DNA of 64,000 nt from Lepidodermella squamata. Taxonomy: Eukaryota; Gastrotricha. The position numbers and the translations under genes are program-made. Positions 21,437 through 32,875 of this stretch are shown piece after piece. Within the stretch, counting starts at the first letter, position 1; the number at the start of each line of letters is the position of its first letter. Below the pieces are notes generated by a model. It made no database searches. It was not told the DNA's origin and worked only from the letters and a program-made list of their open reading frames with translations. The stretch covers positions 2,914,001 through 2,978,000 of the forward strand of contig JBLDXI010000019.1 in assembly GCA_047495785.1 (NCBI GenBank), written 5' to 3'.

Positions 21437-23426
21437 GTTTTAGATGTGCTAACCTGCACAAACCTATAAGTGAGTTGGCGTCCCTAAAGCTGGGGCGCGA
21501 CAAAACGCAAGGGTGTTGCCTGGACAACGCGACAACGCGACCAGTTGGAGGCAAGTAGGCAATAATAATAATAAATCGCCCGCCCACACAAGATACAATG
21601 CCAATCACGCAAAAACCAGGGTTTATTCGGACTCGATACTAGGTGTATAGGCTTTAATTTTATTTATTCGCGCGAGAACAAAACCGCCGTGAAATTGTAA
21701 AGTAGCCCTTTTACAAATCTCGGCAAAGTAAGGATGCGTGGAAGGTAGTCAGCCCAACCATTATAGTAATAACTCGAGCGTAATGAAGTCCCAAAATGCT
21801 GACTGAGACTGATTCAGAGACGAATAAAATCGACGAAATATCGACTAAGACCAAGCCTATCAATCCAAAGGTCTGACTGATCGGCATAGCTCGAAAGGTT
21901 TGACCGAATCCTAACCAAAGGTTCAGATACAGTATTGACATGATTTTAGCAGCTATCAGCTGCGAAGTTATGAGATAAATCACAATTTTTAAGATCAAAT
22001 GGGTGTCTAAGGTTTCGTTTTCAATAAAACCTCGATCTCGAACCGGCAGCCCATCATTAGTCCACCAATCAATGTCGTTCAGCTTGGTGAACAAATAGGG
22101 TGAGTAATCTTTACTCGTGCTTCCATTAAGCCCTTGCTCTAAGGAATAAATCAGCTGAAGTTTCTTTTCGGTCGTGTTCCATTGAAGGGCTACATATTTC
22201 TGCCCAGTCGCCATAGAAACCGGGTTGTACCTGAATTGAGCGCTATTGCGTAATCCAAAATAGTTGACCTGGCTTGCAGTTCGATTTGCGACTTCAACAA
22301 CTTGAGACGTGTTTCTCCAGATATCAGTTAGGGACAAACCTTGTTTTCTGAGGTTTTTCTCAGCTTGGTCAAGAGTAATCAAAGCTTGAAGCTCAGCATC
22401 ATGACCACGATATCTTGCGTCATAATCCGGGTACCTTGTTTTGTTCAATGCTCTGTCCAACATCGCCTCGATGTCGTTGTAGGTAAATCCTAGACTAGAA
22501 GGGTCATCAGCTTTATCCGTGTATTCCATGTCTCCGAATACGAAACTTATCTTGAATTGAGTTAGGATCATCTCTTTTGTGCAACCTTCGTAGATCACAT
22601 CCGGTAGAATAGCTGGATCGACAATGTTTGAAAATGACTGAATCAAGACATATTTTGGTCCTATGAGCCGATGCTTGTAAGTTTGGCACAAAAACTGCCA
22701 TCTTAAGCGGAGAACGGCACTTCCCATGATGATAACTCTAATGTCGGCTTTTTTGATGTTTCTAAACAAGTCATCGTCCATGTAGTCGTTTGAAGCTTCG
22801 AATGATACTGTAACACCACCATTAGTCAGGAAATTGTTGAGATATTGAGCGTTTTGATAGTCGCTTGCAGTATTTGCGAGTATTGAAACTCGGCGCCATT
22901 GTCCGATGTCCATTATGAACCTAGCTCTACCGTAGGATTGCTGTAATTGAGGAGCTCGGATCATGTAAAAATTTGGGTATCTTCGTTTGTCGAGGTACTG
23001 CTCCTGGCTACAGCCTGGAGATATTGAAATGTACTGAAAATGGTGCACCATGGGGCCTAGCAACTGGCACGCAGTTTGAGGGCCGACTAAAATCGGGGAT
23101 CGGTAAAACTGAGCTTTAGCAGGCTTTGTAGCGTATAGATCAGCGAACTGAGAGTCATAATTTAGGAAATTCGAAATTCCTTTGGCACCCGTGCCATCGT
23201 CTATGAAGGTCATTTCCAGGAAATAGTCGGGTAGAATGTCGCTACGGTTATTGACCAGATCGACAACAATTCTCCAAATGGCTCGATAGGTTTTGTAGTC
23301 ATTCGGGGGGTTCTCTCCTGTCTCAGTCGCAACGTGTAGCAGCTTAAGTCTGGGTTTGTCTTCCTTGACGGTCCAGGCAGATGCGATTAAGATACGAAAC
23401 AGTAAAACTAGTATAAATCTTGTCAT
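21437..23426 (-). pseudogene. class C GPCR copy lacking most of its 7TM domain
   Basis: Minus-strand frame from ATG at 23426 to a stop at 21711 (571 codons): signal peptide, GABA-B-type Venus flytrap ectodomain, then about three membrane helices, ending LTTFHASLLCRDL. The full copy at 30470-32875 continues for 230 more residues. Here about 600 bases of coding sequence are replaced by about 230 unrelated bases, after which the old 3' end is still recognisable (around 21437-21490). The remaining ectodomain is nearly identical to the intact gene. It is either a pseudogene or a truncated receptor with a ligand-binding domain and no signalling core. Confidence 0.85.
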
Positions 23427-24099
23427 TTCCCAGATCTCGTTCTACGGATACAATGAATGAGAGACCCCACTAGCCTGCGATCCATCATTCAAATAGAACC
23501 GTCTAGCGCTCATTACTTTCAAGTGCGAGTGAAAGTTAGACGGAACGAAGCTAATTTCAGGTGCCTAATCAATAATGCTCACGACACTATAGGAAGTTTG
23601 TCGTCATCCCGAAAGCTGCGTGGCTATTTTGTTAAGGAATTAAATTGAAAAGCATAATTGCTCGATAAAAACGTGGATAAAGTCGTTGTTCAAACTGATA
23701 GGAAAAATATCATTTTTATTGGAGGCTCCCCTGCGGCGTTGTTGCTCCCTGGTTTTATCACTAGCGTCAAAGAGGAAAAAACGCAAGTTCGATTTCACCA
23801 TAGATAATAAAAAAGATAGATCTGACACTGTAGTACTTTCATGTGCGTGTGTCGAAATCATTCATCGAGAGTTTGCTTTCTCGGTCACGTGTACAGCTTT
23901 TCCTTTGACAAGTGATCTAGGGCTTCTATTTTATCTCAAATGACCTGTCCTCAAATTTCGACGGGAAAATAGGGTCCAATTTCCGGCTCGGTGCTCATCA
24001 ATTCAAATTTCCAGCCACTTGTCACTTGTCAGATACGTTGATTTGGCCATACTTTTTATAGAAAATTTGTCGAAGGAAAAACTGGTCAATGAATTGTTA
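23427..24099. other. GPCR copy A upstream region and spacer
   Basis: 23430-23640 is a diverged paralogue of 32880-33100 upstream of the intact GPCR, so it represents the old promoter region. The rest is without a supported gene; the small open frames have no motif. Confidence 0.55.
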
Positions 24100-24107
24100 A
24101 GTTTCAG

Positions 24108-25254
24108 CAGGGTGCGAAGTACAGGGGTGCTGGGGTGTCGCGACACCCCAGCTCGGTCCGGCGGGAGAAAATTTCAAAATTTAATTGTAGTTATGAAATC
24201 CATTATAGAACCAAAGTAATTAGAAAACACTCATTGTGAGGACGATGGATGCCGAGTTTTTAAGCATTTTCCGGCTATTCCTGACACTAAAATCGCCAAA
24301 AATATCGTCAGCTAAAGCTCGCTGCGCTCGCCTTCGGGTTTTGAGGTTGTATAGGAGATTATGCAACGGTGGCTAATTCAAGGTTCGACTATCGACCCTA
24401 CTAGTAGTTGCATAGAAACCATTTTTTGAACAATATGCTCCGCATCATCTCATTTATATAATTGCCTTGCCATTTTTTTGAGATTTCAGACCCTCCTTCG
24501 GGGTGAATTTAAAAAAAAATTTCCCGCTTCGCTCGTATGTGTGGCCTAAATTACTGGCAATGTTCAGATATGTAGCACTTTTTTCTCAATCCTGCCAGTT
24601 CCAGCATTGTTTATTAGCATCTTGAATAGATTGATACCGAAATGGAATTTGTCTTTCTCAATTTTTGGATTTCGAGCTTGAAAGATAGCAGATAATTTTC
24701 AGGGCTGAAGGCCGATAAAAGGGAATAATAAAATGGCGTGACCGGATAAAGGTCGGATTTTATCTGCGGCCGGATAAGTTGCTTGCCAGCCGTCAAAATG
24801 GCAAGCGGTAAAAACGTTTGTTTTAGAAATCCAGCATTGCAAATGGATCTGGCGCAATCTATGACTAAGAAGATTGCCGCGTCTAGCCAGCTTTTCAAAT
24901 ATGTTTCCAAAAACGGCAAATTTGACATTTTTCTTAGTTTCGAGAATTTGAGAAGTGGCGTAAGAGCTCTTATTTGAGCCAAATAACGATGTGACAATAG
25001 GAAGAAAACGGAGCGAACTAAAATAAAAGTAACGACTGTAAATAGTCAATTTTAGGAGGGTTTGGAATCCTTTTTTACCGAAAAAAATCGAAAAATTTCT
25101 CGCTTCGCTCGCTACATGGGTTAGAATCATAGCCAATTTTCCCCCATGCCGAGTAAAGTTACTGATTTCGCGAACGAGCGTAGCGAGCGAGCGCAATTTT
25201 TGTGTTGCTCAATATTAGGAGCACACCAGCTCGAAAATCCTACTTCGCACACTG
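24108..25254. mobile_element. nonautonomous hAT-type element
   Basis: The ends are CAGGGTGCGAAGTA (from 24108) and the reverse complement of CAGTGTGCGAAGTA (to 25254). They are flanked by an exact 8-base direct repeat AGTTTCAG (24100-24107 and 25255-25262). Eight-base duplications and CAG-type short inverted ends are typical of hAT elements. The 1147-base interior has no transposase frame; the 165-codon minus-strand frame inside shows no hAT motif. Confidence 0.85.
24129..24152. repeat. 24-bp perfect palindrome
   Basis: GCTGGGGTGTCGCGACACCC plus CAGC is a perfect palindrome close to the left end of the hAT-type element; a possible transposase-binding or hairpin site. Confidence 0.8.
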
Positions 25255-25477
25255 AGTTTCAGGGTAACGCCGTATAATCAGAGATGTAATTTTCTTCACT
25301 TTCAAGTTGTACAATAATTTTGTTGAAATACAAAATTTTCTGAATTATTTCTATTATCTAATAGCAAGTATGCTCCTTCGACCAACGGAATGCCGTATTG
25401 ACTGCAGAAAATACTCCTTCGATTGAAGAGTTGTTAACTTTTGGAATAGTTTAATATCGAACATATAAATTGCAGCT

Positions 25478-25855
25478 CATCAAAGTCACCCAAAAGTTGC
25501 TGCCATGATTTTGGACCATCCAATCGGTGGAAGCCCGATAGACACAATGAACAATGAAGGCACTGCCGCTCTAATGTTGGCTGTTCAGTGTTTGAGTGAT
25601 CATGACACAATAAAGTTTCTTCTGGACCGTGGCGCCATTGTGAATTTGCGGAATCCGAGATCGAATAAGACGGCTTTAGAAAACGCGCTGTACAGAGTGT
25701 CCAAAAAATTCCGCAGAAGGCCGCCTTCTGCGGAATTTTTTGGACACTCTGTATTGGATAGATTCCCGTATTATGGTTACGCATTGGGCTATCGACCGCC
25801 GTTGTAGCGGCGTGTCTCCGGATTTTTCGTGTTGGAACTTTTGGATTGATGATTC
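25478..25855 (+). pseudogene. NLR ankyrin-end pseudogene
   Basis: The sequence from HPKVAAMILDHPIGG to GYRPPL and FFVLELLD matches the last two ankyrin repeats and the C-terminus of NLR A and B. The 5' part is missing. A 59-base palindromic element sits in the middle, and a stop follows GYRPPL where the intact genes continue WRR. It is the 3' remnant of another NLR copy, complementary in extent to the 5' remnant at 2980-3725. Confidence 0.85.
25693..25751. mobile_element. 59-bp minimal Tc1/mariner-type MITE
   Basis: CAGAGTGTCCAAAAAATTCC plus GCAGAAGG, then CCG, then the exact reverse complement, flanked by TA on each side (25691-25692, 25752-25753). It is two 28-base inverted repeats with a three-base centre and nothing else. 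With the duplicated TA it adds 61 bases and so shifts the reading frame of the ankyrin pseudogene by one. Confidence 0.9.
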
Positions 25856-26357
25856 CAGATTTAGCTGAACATGCAGAAGTATAGGTAACACACGCCTTAG
25901 CGTCGGCCTAAATTTCTTTCAGATCACAGAAAATTTTTCTAGTAAACCAACCGAGACATAGGCTTTAGATTGAATCAATTTTTCATTTCGGGAATCAAAC
26001 GCGATCAGTAAAGTGACTATTATACACTGTTTGGAGACACCCGATGACACCGGTCTATCGTGAGGTAGAAGGTCCCTGACTTTCCTTTGGTCCACGGGCG
26101 TAAATCCTCGTAAGGTTCCATCTCATGTATTGATTTTTTGACGCGCACTAATATGCTCCGGAAATCTGTCGGACCTGACTGGGTTCGATTGATATGGATT
26201 TAGCCTCAAACAATCGATTGATTTACCTTGTCGATTCGATAGAAGATATAAAGTGATAATGCTAAAACAGATATAGAGCCCAACCTCGTTTCAGACGCTG
26301 AGTAAATCATCATTTTTTTATTGCAACACTATCACGTGACGAGCTTTTATAAGAGCG
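25856..26357. other. spacer and upstream region of NLR B
   Basis: No gene seen. From about 26280 it is a diverged copy of the region before NLR A (shared CTCGTTTCAGAC, TTTTTTTATTGCAACACT), so it is probably promoter sequence. Confidence 0.6.
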
Positions 26358-26381
26358 GTGACGCATTATTGGAATTCGATA
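26358..26381 (+). promoter_or_regulatory. conserved NLR upstream motif, copy 3
   Basis: GTGACGCATTATTGGAATTC then GATA, about 160 bases before the NLR B start. Identical to the NLR A copy over all 24 bases. Confidence 0.6.
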
Positions 26382-26540
26382 TTCGCCTACCACCAACGCC
26401 TACCACCAACTCAAACATCGCATGCGCGTTAGGAGTATTGAATAATAAATAGATCGACAACATAATATGAAAACGTTGCATGGCTGAAAATTCCCAGTCA
26501 CCACAACTATATTTTCAGTGTCCATTTGAAGTTTCCAGCG

Positions 26541-29500
26541 ATGAACATGCGCTTATCATTAGATATCAGCGAAGCCATCGAAGCGTGTCGACAATTCGGC
26601 TTCAATGCAGCTTCAACAGCTAGAAAAATGCTCGACCCAAAATTGCATCCTAAAAATCGAGAATCGATCGAACGCATGTTCGGCTCAAATTTTCTACAGA
26701 ATATCTCCGGGAATTCCAGACGAGAAATTGACTCCCTTTGCAATAAAATGCTGGAAAGTAAAAGTCTTGAAGGATTCTTATTATTCCTGATCAATTCAGA
26801 CCAACTGCTAATCGATCACCTACTCACTAAGAATGTTTCAATGTCAAACAGCGAAAAATCCGAACAAATTGCTGAAATCCGATTCGCGATTATTCGATTC
26901 ATGTACAGCGATCTGACAGTATTTTCCTGCCCTGACTACATCAACAGTTCGCCACAAAAAGTTAGGATTTATCACGACTCAACCCTGGCGAAAATCAAGA
27001 ATTACATGCCTCGGACTGGTGATGTTTACCTACAAGCGAAATTCGAAGGACTTTGCTCGGGAAATTGGAGGACTAACTGTGTAGTTTTTCACGGCGATTC
27101 AGGCCTTGGAAAAACAATGACTGTCACCCACGCCATAGTTCTTAATGAACCGTTACTTAAGTCTTGCAATATCACAAAAATCGCATGGCTTAACTGCTCG
27201 ATCTTTCCGGCAAAAAGCCAGAGTTACGCTGCGAGAGATGCTTTCTTTGTAAATTTGGCTCGAACTTTCAACTTGAAATACCACTATGGAGATTGCAGCG
27301 AAGCCGATTACGTTGTCAGAAGGTTCCTGCATGACTATTCAGCTCCTAATCGGAAAATTCTGTTAGTCCTCGACAACATCAGTCACCCTTTCATCCTCAA
27401 ATTAGCCGCAAATCTGTGTGAAAATGTCCCTGTTCTGGCGACGAGCCGAAATTCAACATTCAAACATTTTCAAGATTTCAGTGAAATTCAAATCATGCAT
27501 ATGGCTGATGAACGTATATCCGAGATAGCTAGTCGAGAGCAACCAGAATTATGCCTTGGATCGCCATTTCTTGCTTCGGTTATCGGCTCTAGAATACTAG
27601 ATCCAGCTTCTGACACTGTTGTTTTCAGCTCAATTTGGACCCCATTCGAAGCCAACTGCCTAAAACTGCTCAAATTAGCCTTCGACGAACAGTCTGAAGC
27701 TGAAAAGAAGCTTTATCTGGCGTTCCTTCTCCATATCCCAGAGATTTCCTTCGAGCTGGAAGATCTAGCTATTTTATGGAATTTCGAAGATTTGAACCAG
27801 GTCAGAAAGCAGATCAAGCAATTTCTCGAGAAATCATTGGTCAAAGAAACGGAAGATTCAAAGATCGCAATACATTCAATGCTATTTGAGGTGGCCTACC
27901 AATTTGCAGTGAAATTTTACGGCCTCGATCTTTACTCAGCAGCCATCGACGTTCAACGGTTCATGCTGTTGAAAAATCGTGGATGGTTTGAAAAAATTGT
28001 AACTAACAAGAGATTGAAACTTCTCGAAGCTATTGTCGGCCATCTTCTGAGAAACGAATGTTATTCAATGGGAGCAAAAGAGGTTCTGTTAGAGTATTTC
28101 TTTCCCAACTACGATGTTACACCACTTACAATCTTGGTTGAATCTAAACTGGAAAAGAAATTCGACAAGGCTGAAAATATCGCTTTAACGATGCTTGGAA
28201 AAATTCTGCAAAAATTACTCGAAGTTGAGGATATCGAAAGTACCGACGATTCCTATTTCGCTAGATTCAAGGGATTTTTCAGTAAGCCCATCGAGGAGCC
28301 ACGTGATTACCGAGGAATCACGCTACAGCGGTGCAAAAGTACAGGATTATGGGCAAAAATGTTAGGAACAGTCGAGAATGGAAGATTTTGGTACGAAAAC
28401 ATCATGCTAACAGCCGCAGTGCGTGACTACGATGATTTGGCGATGGCATTGCTCGACGATGAAGAATTCTTCAATCGGGTTGGTGTTGTTGATAGCGACG
28501 GCGAGAATGTGTTTATGAAAGCGGCTCGTGTTGGTTGTTACATAGTGAATACGGCGTACGATGCCGTAGACGCAAAGGTGCACAATCAGGTGAATAACAA
28601 TGGCGAGACATCTATGATGATTATGTTCGTGAGTGTATATCCGTTCTCGGCTGCGACGTTGATGAACACTGGGAAATGCGATCTAACAATGGAGACGACG
28701 CCCGAATTTGATAGGACGCGATCAGTTGGAGCTCATTGCTTGTGGCGAACCAGGTAGGCATAATTTGCATAAAAGCAGCTCAGACGGGGTCAGAAATGAT
28801 TTTCTAGAAATAGTTTTGCTAGCATCTGCATGTAGTATAGCTTTTTTTAGCTGTTCTTACCCCACTTATTAGAGTATTACGCCCTCTGAATCTCGTCTAA
28901 ATGATTGATTGGGGGTTAAACTAGGATCTTAGGGAAGATTTCATAACAAGTAATACGAGAAAATCCACATCTTGAGCGCGATGATTTTTTCCAGGCATCA
29001 AGAAGAACGTTTCCTTCTGGAAAAGCTTTCCGAAGTGGCACACCTGGAGCCAGATGAAATCGATTATCTGGACGTGATTAAACCAGCTTTGGAATCAGGC
29101 AAGGGCGCAAACCTAGAGCCGTGCGACGAGTTCAACGACCTTCTGCTGCGTAGCCTGTTTGGGAACGAAATTACGACGAATCTTTCGAAAAGCTCGCGAC
29201 ATCTCATGAAACAAATCTACAACTTTAACCATACAAAAGAACTCGATTTGGACACTCGAGAGTTTAGCGTGAGAGATTTGTCCTTAGGTCTACTTCTCGC
29301 ATGTAATATCGGTAGCGAAGCTGCGGAAATCCTAATCAAAAGCGGAGCGAATGTTGACGTGAGGAATCAAGTTCCCCCCGGCAGAACGGCTTTGATGGAA
29401 GCTACTAGAAACGGCAACGAAGCTACAGTGACAACTCTTCTGGAAAACGGGGCAGATGTTCATGCGAGAGACTCCCAAGCTCTGACTGCTATTTACTACG

Positions 29501-30126
29501 CTGCTCAACACGACAGAGCTGGGATAATGCAGCTTCTAATAGAAAAAGGCGCGAATGTTGAAGACAGGAATCGGTACGGCGAATCCGTTCTTAAAATCGC
29601 TGCGAAATTTGGCTCCGTTAAATGTGCGACAGCTCTGATGAGTGATGGTGTGAATGTTGACTCTCCTGACGAAGACCACATGACGGCGTTGACGGAAGCC
29701 TGCTATAAGGGTTTCGAAGAGATAGTTGCTCTGTTGATAGAATCAGGAGCTAAAGTTGATGTGAAGGATGATTCGGGCTGGACTCCTCTCATGCGTGCTG
29801 CTACCAGGTGTCATCCTAATGTAGTTACCATGATTTTGGACCATCCTATAGGTGCTAAAACAATCGACTGGACGAACGAGCAAGGCGATACATCTTTGAT
29901 TTTGGCTGTTCAATATTTGAGTGATCATGAAACGATCCAGTTATTGCTGGACCATGGCGCTAGGTTGGATTTGCGAAATCCGAAGACAAATCATACTGCT
30001 TTAGATTACGCGTTTGAAGAATTTGCTGGTGAAAATCACCCGTCCTATGCTCTTTTGCTTGGCTATCGGCCCCCGATATGGCGGCGCATTTGCGGATTTT
30101 TTGTGTTGGAACTGCTGGATTGGTAA
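26541..30126 (+). CDS. NLR B: CARD-like, NB-ARC, ankyrin protein
   Basis: Exons 26541-28753 and 28995-30126 join in phase to about 1114 codons. The architecture is as in NLR A: CARD-like start (AIEACRQFGFNAASTARKML, then SKSLEGFLLFLINSDQLL), P-loop GDSGLGKT, ILLVLDNI, ATSR, LGSPF, winged helix ending AIHSMLFEVAYQF, then ankyrin repeats ending FFVLELLDW. It has an extra stretch of about 19 residues (around IESTDDSYFARFKGFFSKP) before the second helical region. The second exon has exactly the same length as in NLR A. All nucleotide-binding motifs look intact. An ATG at 26541 or 26547 could start it; TTTCCAG lies immediately upstream, so a 5' UTR intron or trans-splice site is possible. Confidence 0.85.
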
Positions 30127-30469
30127 TTGAATCGTTTTTCTACTGTCCAGCTTGTCAACATTTCCTGTTTAAAATATGCTAAACCTAAACTCACTAAAAC
30201 TCTTCTAACATTATTATCTTAATTGTGTGTGAGTGCCATCAAAATTATCATTACAGCTTCGCTAGCTAATAACAACAATTGCCATCAATACTCTTTAGAA
30301 TAAATTTTGGTTCTTCAGGCGGAATCATTTTGTGGATTTGGTGTTCATTTTCCTAAGGCCTTTCGTCCTCAGTCTTGCAGTTTAAATACATTTGCTTTAC
30401 GAGCATTAAAGTGTGCATTAAATTGTTCTGCCCTTTATAATATAACAGTCTGTTTATTCTTGATTCAAT

Positions 30470-32875
30470 TCAAGTTTTTGGCTGAACGAAGATGGTGTTA
30501 ACCTGCACAGATCTCCGTCCCACATGTAAGTTGGCGTCCCTGAGTTCACCACACTGCGTCGACCACGCAGTTTTCCTGTTTTGCAAAGCTTCGACACAGA
30601 AAAACGCTTGAGACGCTATCGATATCACAACTCCGGCCACGCAAATGATGACCCGCTGGATAATTGGATCACGGAAGATGAGAAGCAGCAAACTCGTGCC
30701 CAGACCGACGGTAGCACTGTTGACACTGAGCGGGATAACGAACTTGCAAGTTTTGACCTGAAACATGCTGAATGACTGGCGGCGAGCAAGGTAACATGAT
30801 GCGACCAAAACAACAAGATTAGCTATAAAAGCTACAAGCATTTGAATTGCTTCTTGGTCAGAGCGGCATGAAATTGCGAACAAATTCAGGAAAGTATCAG
30901 TATCTTCCGAGTAGCTTGAGGACAATGCCTTTATACAGCAAAACGCCGGGTCGGAAACACTCCAAATCACGATGTAAGCCATCATAATTCCAGCTATGAC
31001 TGATATGATCACAGCAGATGATTTCTCCTTTTTCACAAACGAAGTTTCATCCGAAGGCATGACAGAGATGCTTGAATGACGGACGCTAGACGATGCCGAC
31101 CATCGTCTACTAGTCAAATTGTCACCATAATTAATGGGATGAATTACCTGGCACCTTCCATACAAAGCTCGGCAAAGTAAGGATGCGTGGAAGGTAGTCA
31201 GCCCAACCATTATAGTAATAACTCGAGCGTAATGAAGTCCCAAAATGCTGACTGAGACTGATTCAGAGACGAATAAAATCGACGAAATATCGACTAAGAC
31301 CAAGCCTATCAATCCAAAGGTCTGACTGATCGGCATAGCTCGAAAGGTTTGACCGAATCCTAACCAAAGGTTCAGATACAGTATTGACATGATTTTAGCA
31401 GCTATCAGCTGCGAAGTTATGAGATAAATCACAATTTTTAAGATCAAATGGGTGTCTAAGGTTTCGTTTTCAATAAAACCTCGATCTCGAACCGGCAGCC
31501 CATCCTTAGTCCACCAATCAATGTCGTTCAGCTTGGTGAACAAATAGGGTGAGTAATCCTTATTCGTGCTCCCATTAAGCCCTTGCTCTAAGGAATAAAT
31601 CAGCTGAAGTTTCTTTTCGGTCGTGTTCCATTGAAGGGCTACATATTTCTGCCCAGTCGCCATAGAAACCGGGTTGTACCTGAATTGAGCGCTATTGCGT
31701 AATCCAAAATAGTTGACCTGGCTTGCAGTTCGATTTGCGACTTCAACAACTTGAGATGTGTTCCTCCAGATATCAGTCAAGGACAAACCTTGTTTCCTTA
31801 AGTTCTTCTCGGCTAGATCGAGAGTAATCAAAGCTTGAAGCTCAGCATCATGGCCACGATATCTCGCGTCATAATCCGGGTACCTCGTATTGTTCAATGC
31901 CCTATCCAACATCGCCTCAACATCGTTGTAGGTATATCCAAGACTTGACGGTTCATCGGCTTTATCCGTGTATTCCATGTCTCCAAATACGAAACTTATC
32001 TTGAATTGAGTTAGGATCATCTCTTTTGTGCAACCTTCGTAGATCACATCCGGTAGAATAGCTGGATCGACAATGTTTGAAAATGACTGAATCAAGACAT
32101 ATTTTGGTCCTATGAGCCGATGCTTGTAAGTTTGGCACAAAAACTGCCATCTTAAGCGGAGAACGGCACTTCCCATGATGATAACTCTAATGTCGGCTTT
32201 TTTGATGTTTCTAAACAAGTCATCGTCCATGTAGTCGTTTGAAGCTTCGAATGATACTGTTACGCCGCCAGCAGTCAGGAAATTGTTGAGAAATTGAGCG
32301 TTTTGATAGTCGCTTACAGTATTTGCGAGTATTGAAACTCGGCGCCATTGTCCGATGTCCATTATGAACCTAGCTCTACCGTAGGATTGCTGTAATTGAG
32401 GAGCTCGGATCATGTAAAAATTTGGGTATCTTCGTTTGTCAAGATACTGCTCCTGGCTGCAGCCTGGGGATATTGAAATGTACTGAAAATGGTGCACCAT
32501 GGGGCCTAGCAACTGGCACGCAGTTTGAGGGCCAACTAAAATCGGAGATCGGTAAAATTGAGCTTTTGCCGGCTTTGTAGCGTATAGATCAGCGAACTGA
32601 GAGTCGTATTTTAGGAAATTCGAAATTCCTTTGGCACCCGTGCCATCGTCTATGAAGGTCATTTCGACGAAATAGTCGGGTAGAATGTCGCTACGGTTAT
32701 TGACCAGATCGACAACAATTCTCCAAATGGCTCGATAGGTTTTGTAGTCATTCGGTGGGTTCTCTCCTGTCTCAGTCGCAACGTGTAGCAGCTTAAGTCT
32801 GGGTTTGTTGTCCTTGACGGTCCAGGCAGATGCGATTGAGATTTGAAGTAGGAAAATTGGAATAAATCTTGTCAT
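30470..32875 (-). CDS. class C GPCR, GABA-B-like, intact
   Basis: Single-exon frame of 801 codons. Residues 1-17 are a signal peptide. About 25-430 form a bilobed Venus flytrap ligand-binding domain of the GABA-B type (GPQTACQLLGPMVHHFQYIS, then SYGRARFIMDIGQWRRVSIL). From about 480 seven membrane helices follow, starting LILKIVIYLITSQLIAAKIM. A cytosolic tail of about 35 residues ends the protein. It lies tail to tail with NLR B, 343 bases apart. The lack of introns is unusual beside its intron-bearing neighbours. The ligand is unknown; many N-glycosylation sites are present in the ectodomain. Confidence 0.85.
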   Translation of the reverse strand: MTRFIPIFLLQISIASAWTVKDNKPRLKLLHVATETGENPPNDYKTYRAIWRIVVDLVNNRSDILPDYFVEMTFIDDGTGAKGISNFLKYDSQFADLYATKPAKAQFYRSPILVGPQTACQLLGPMVHHFQYISISPGCSQEQYLDKRRYPNFYMIRAPQLQQSYGRARFIMDIGQWRRVSILANTVSDYQNAQFLNNFLTAGGVTVSFEASNDYMDDDLFRNIKKADIRVIIMGSAVLRLRWQFLCQTYKHRLIGPKYVLIQSFSNIVDPAILPDVIYEGCTKEMILTQFKISFVFGDMEYTDKADEPSSLGYTYNDVEAMLDRALNNTRYPDYDARYRGHDAELQALITLDLAEKNLRKQGLSLTDIWRNTSQVVEVANRTASQVNYFGLRNSAQFRYNPVSMATGQKYVALQWNTTEKKLQLIYSLEQGLNGSTNKDYSPYLFTKLNDIDWWTKDGLPVRDRGFIENETLDTHLILKIVIYLITSQLIAAKIMSILYLNLWLGFGQTFRAMPISQTFGLIGLVLVDISSILFVSESVSVSILGLHYARVITIMVGLTTFHASLLCRALYGRCQVIHPINYGDNLTSRRWSASSSVRHSSISVMPSDETSFVKKEKSSAVIISVIAGIMMAYIVIWSVSDPAFCCIKALSSSYSEDTDTFLNLFAISCRSDQEAIQMLVAFIANLVVLVASCYLARRQSFSMFQVKTCKFVIPLSVNSATVGLGTSLLLLIFRDPIIQRVIICVAGVVISIASQAFFCVEALQNRKTAWSTQCGELRDANLHVGRRSVQVNTIFVQPKT

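Noticed and set aside
24699-25196. 165-codon minus-strand frame inside the hAT-type element
   Set aside because: No BED finger or hAT dimerisation motif; composition like the surrounding noncoding DNA.
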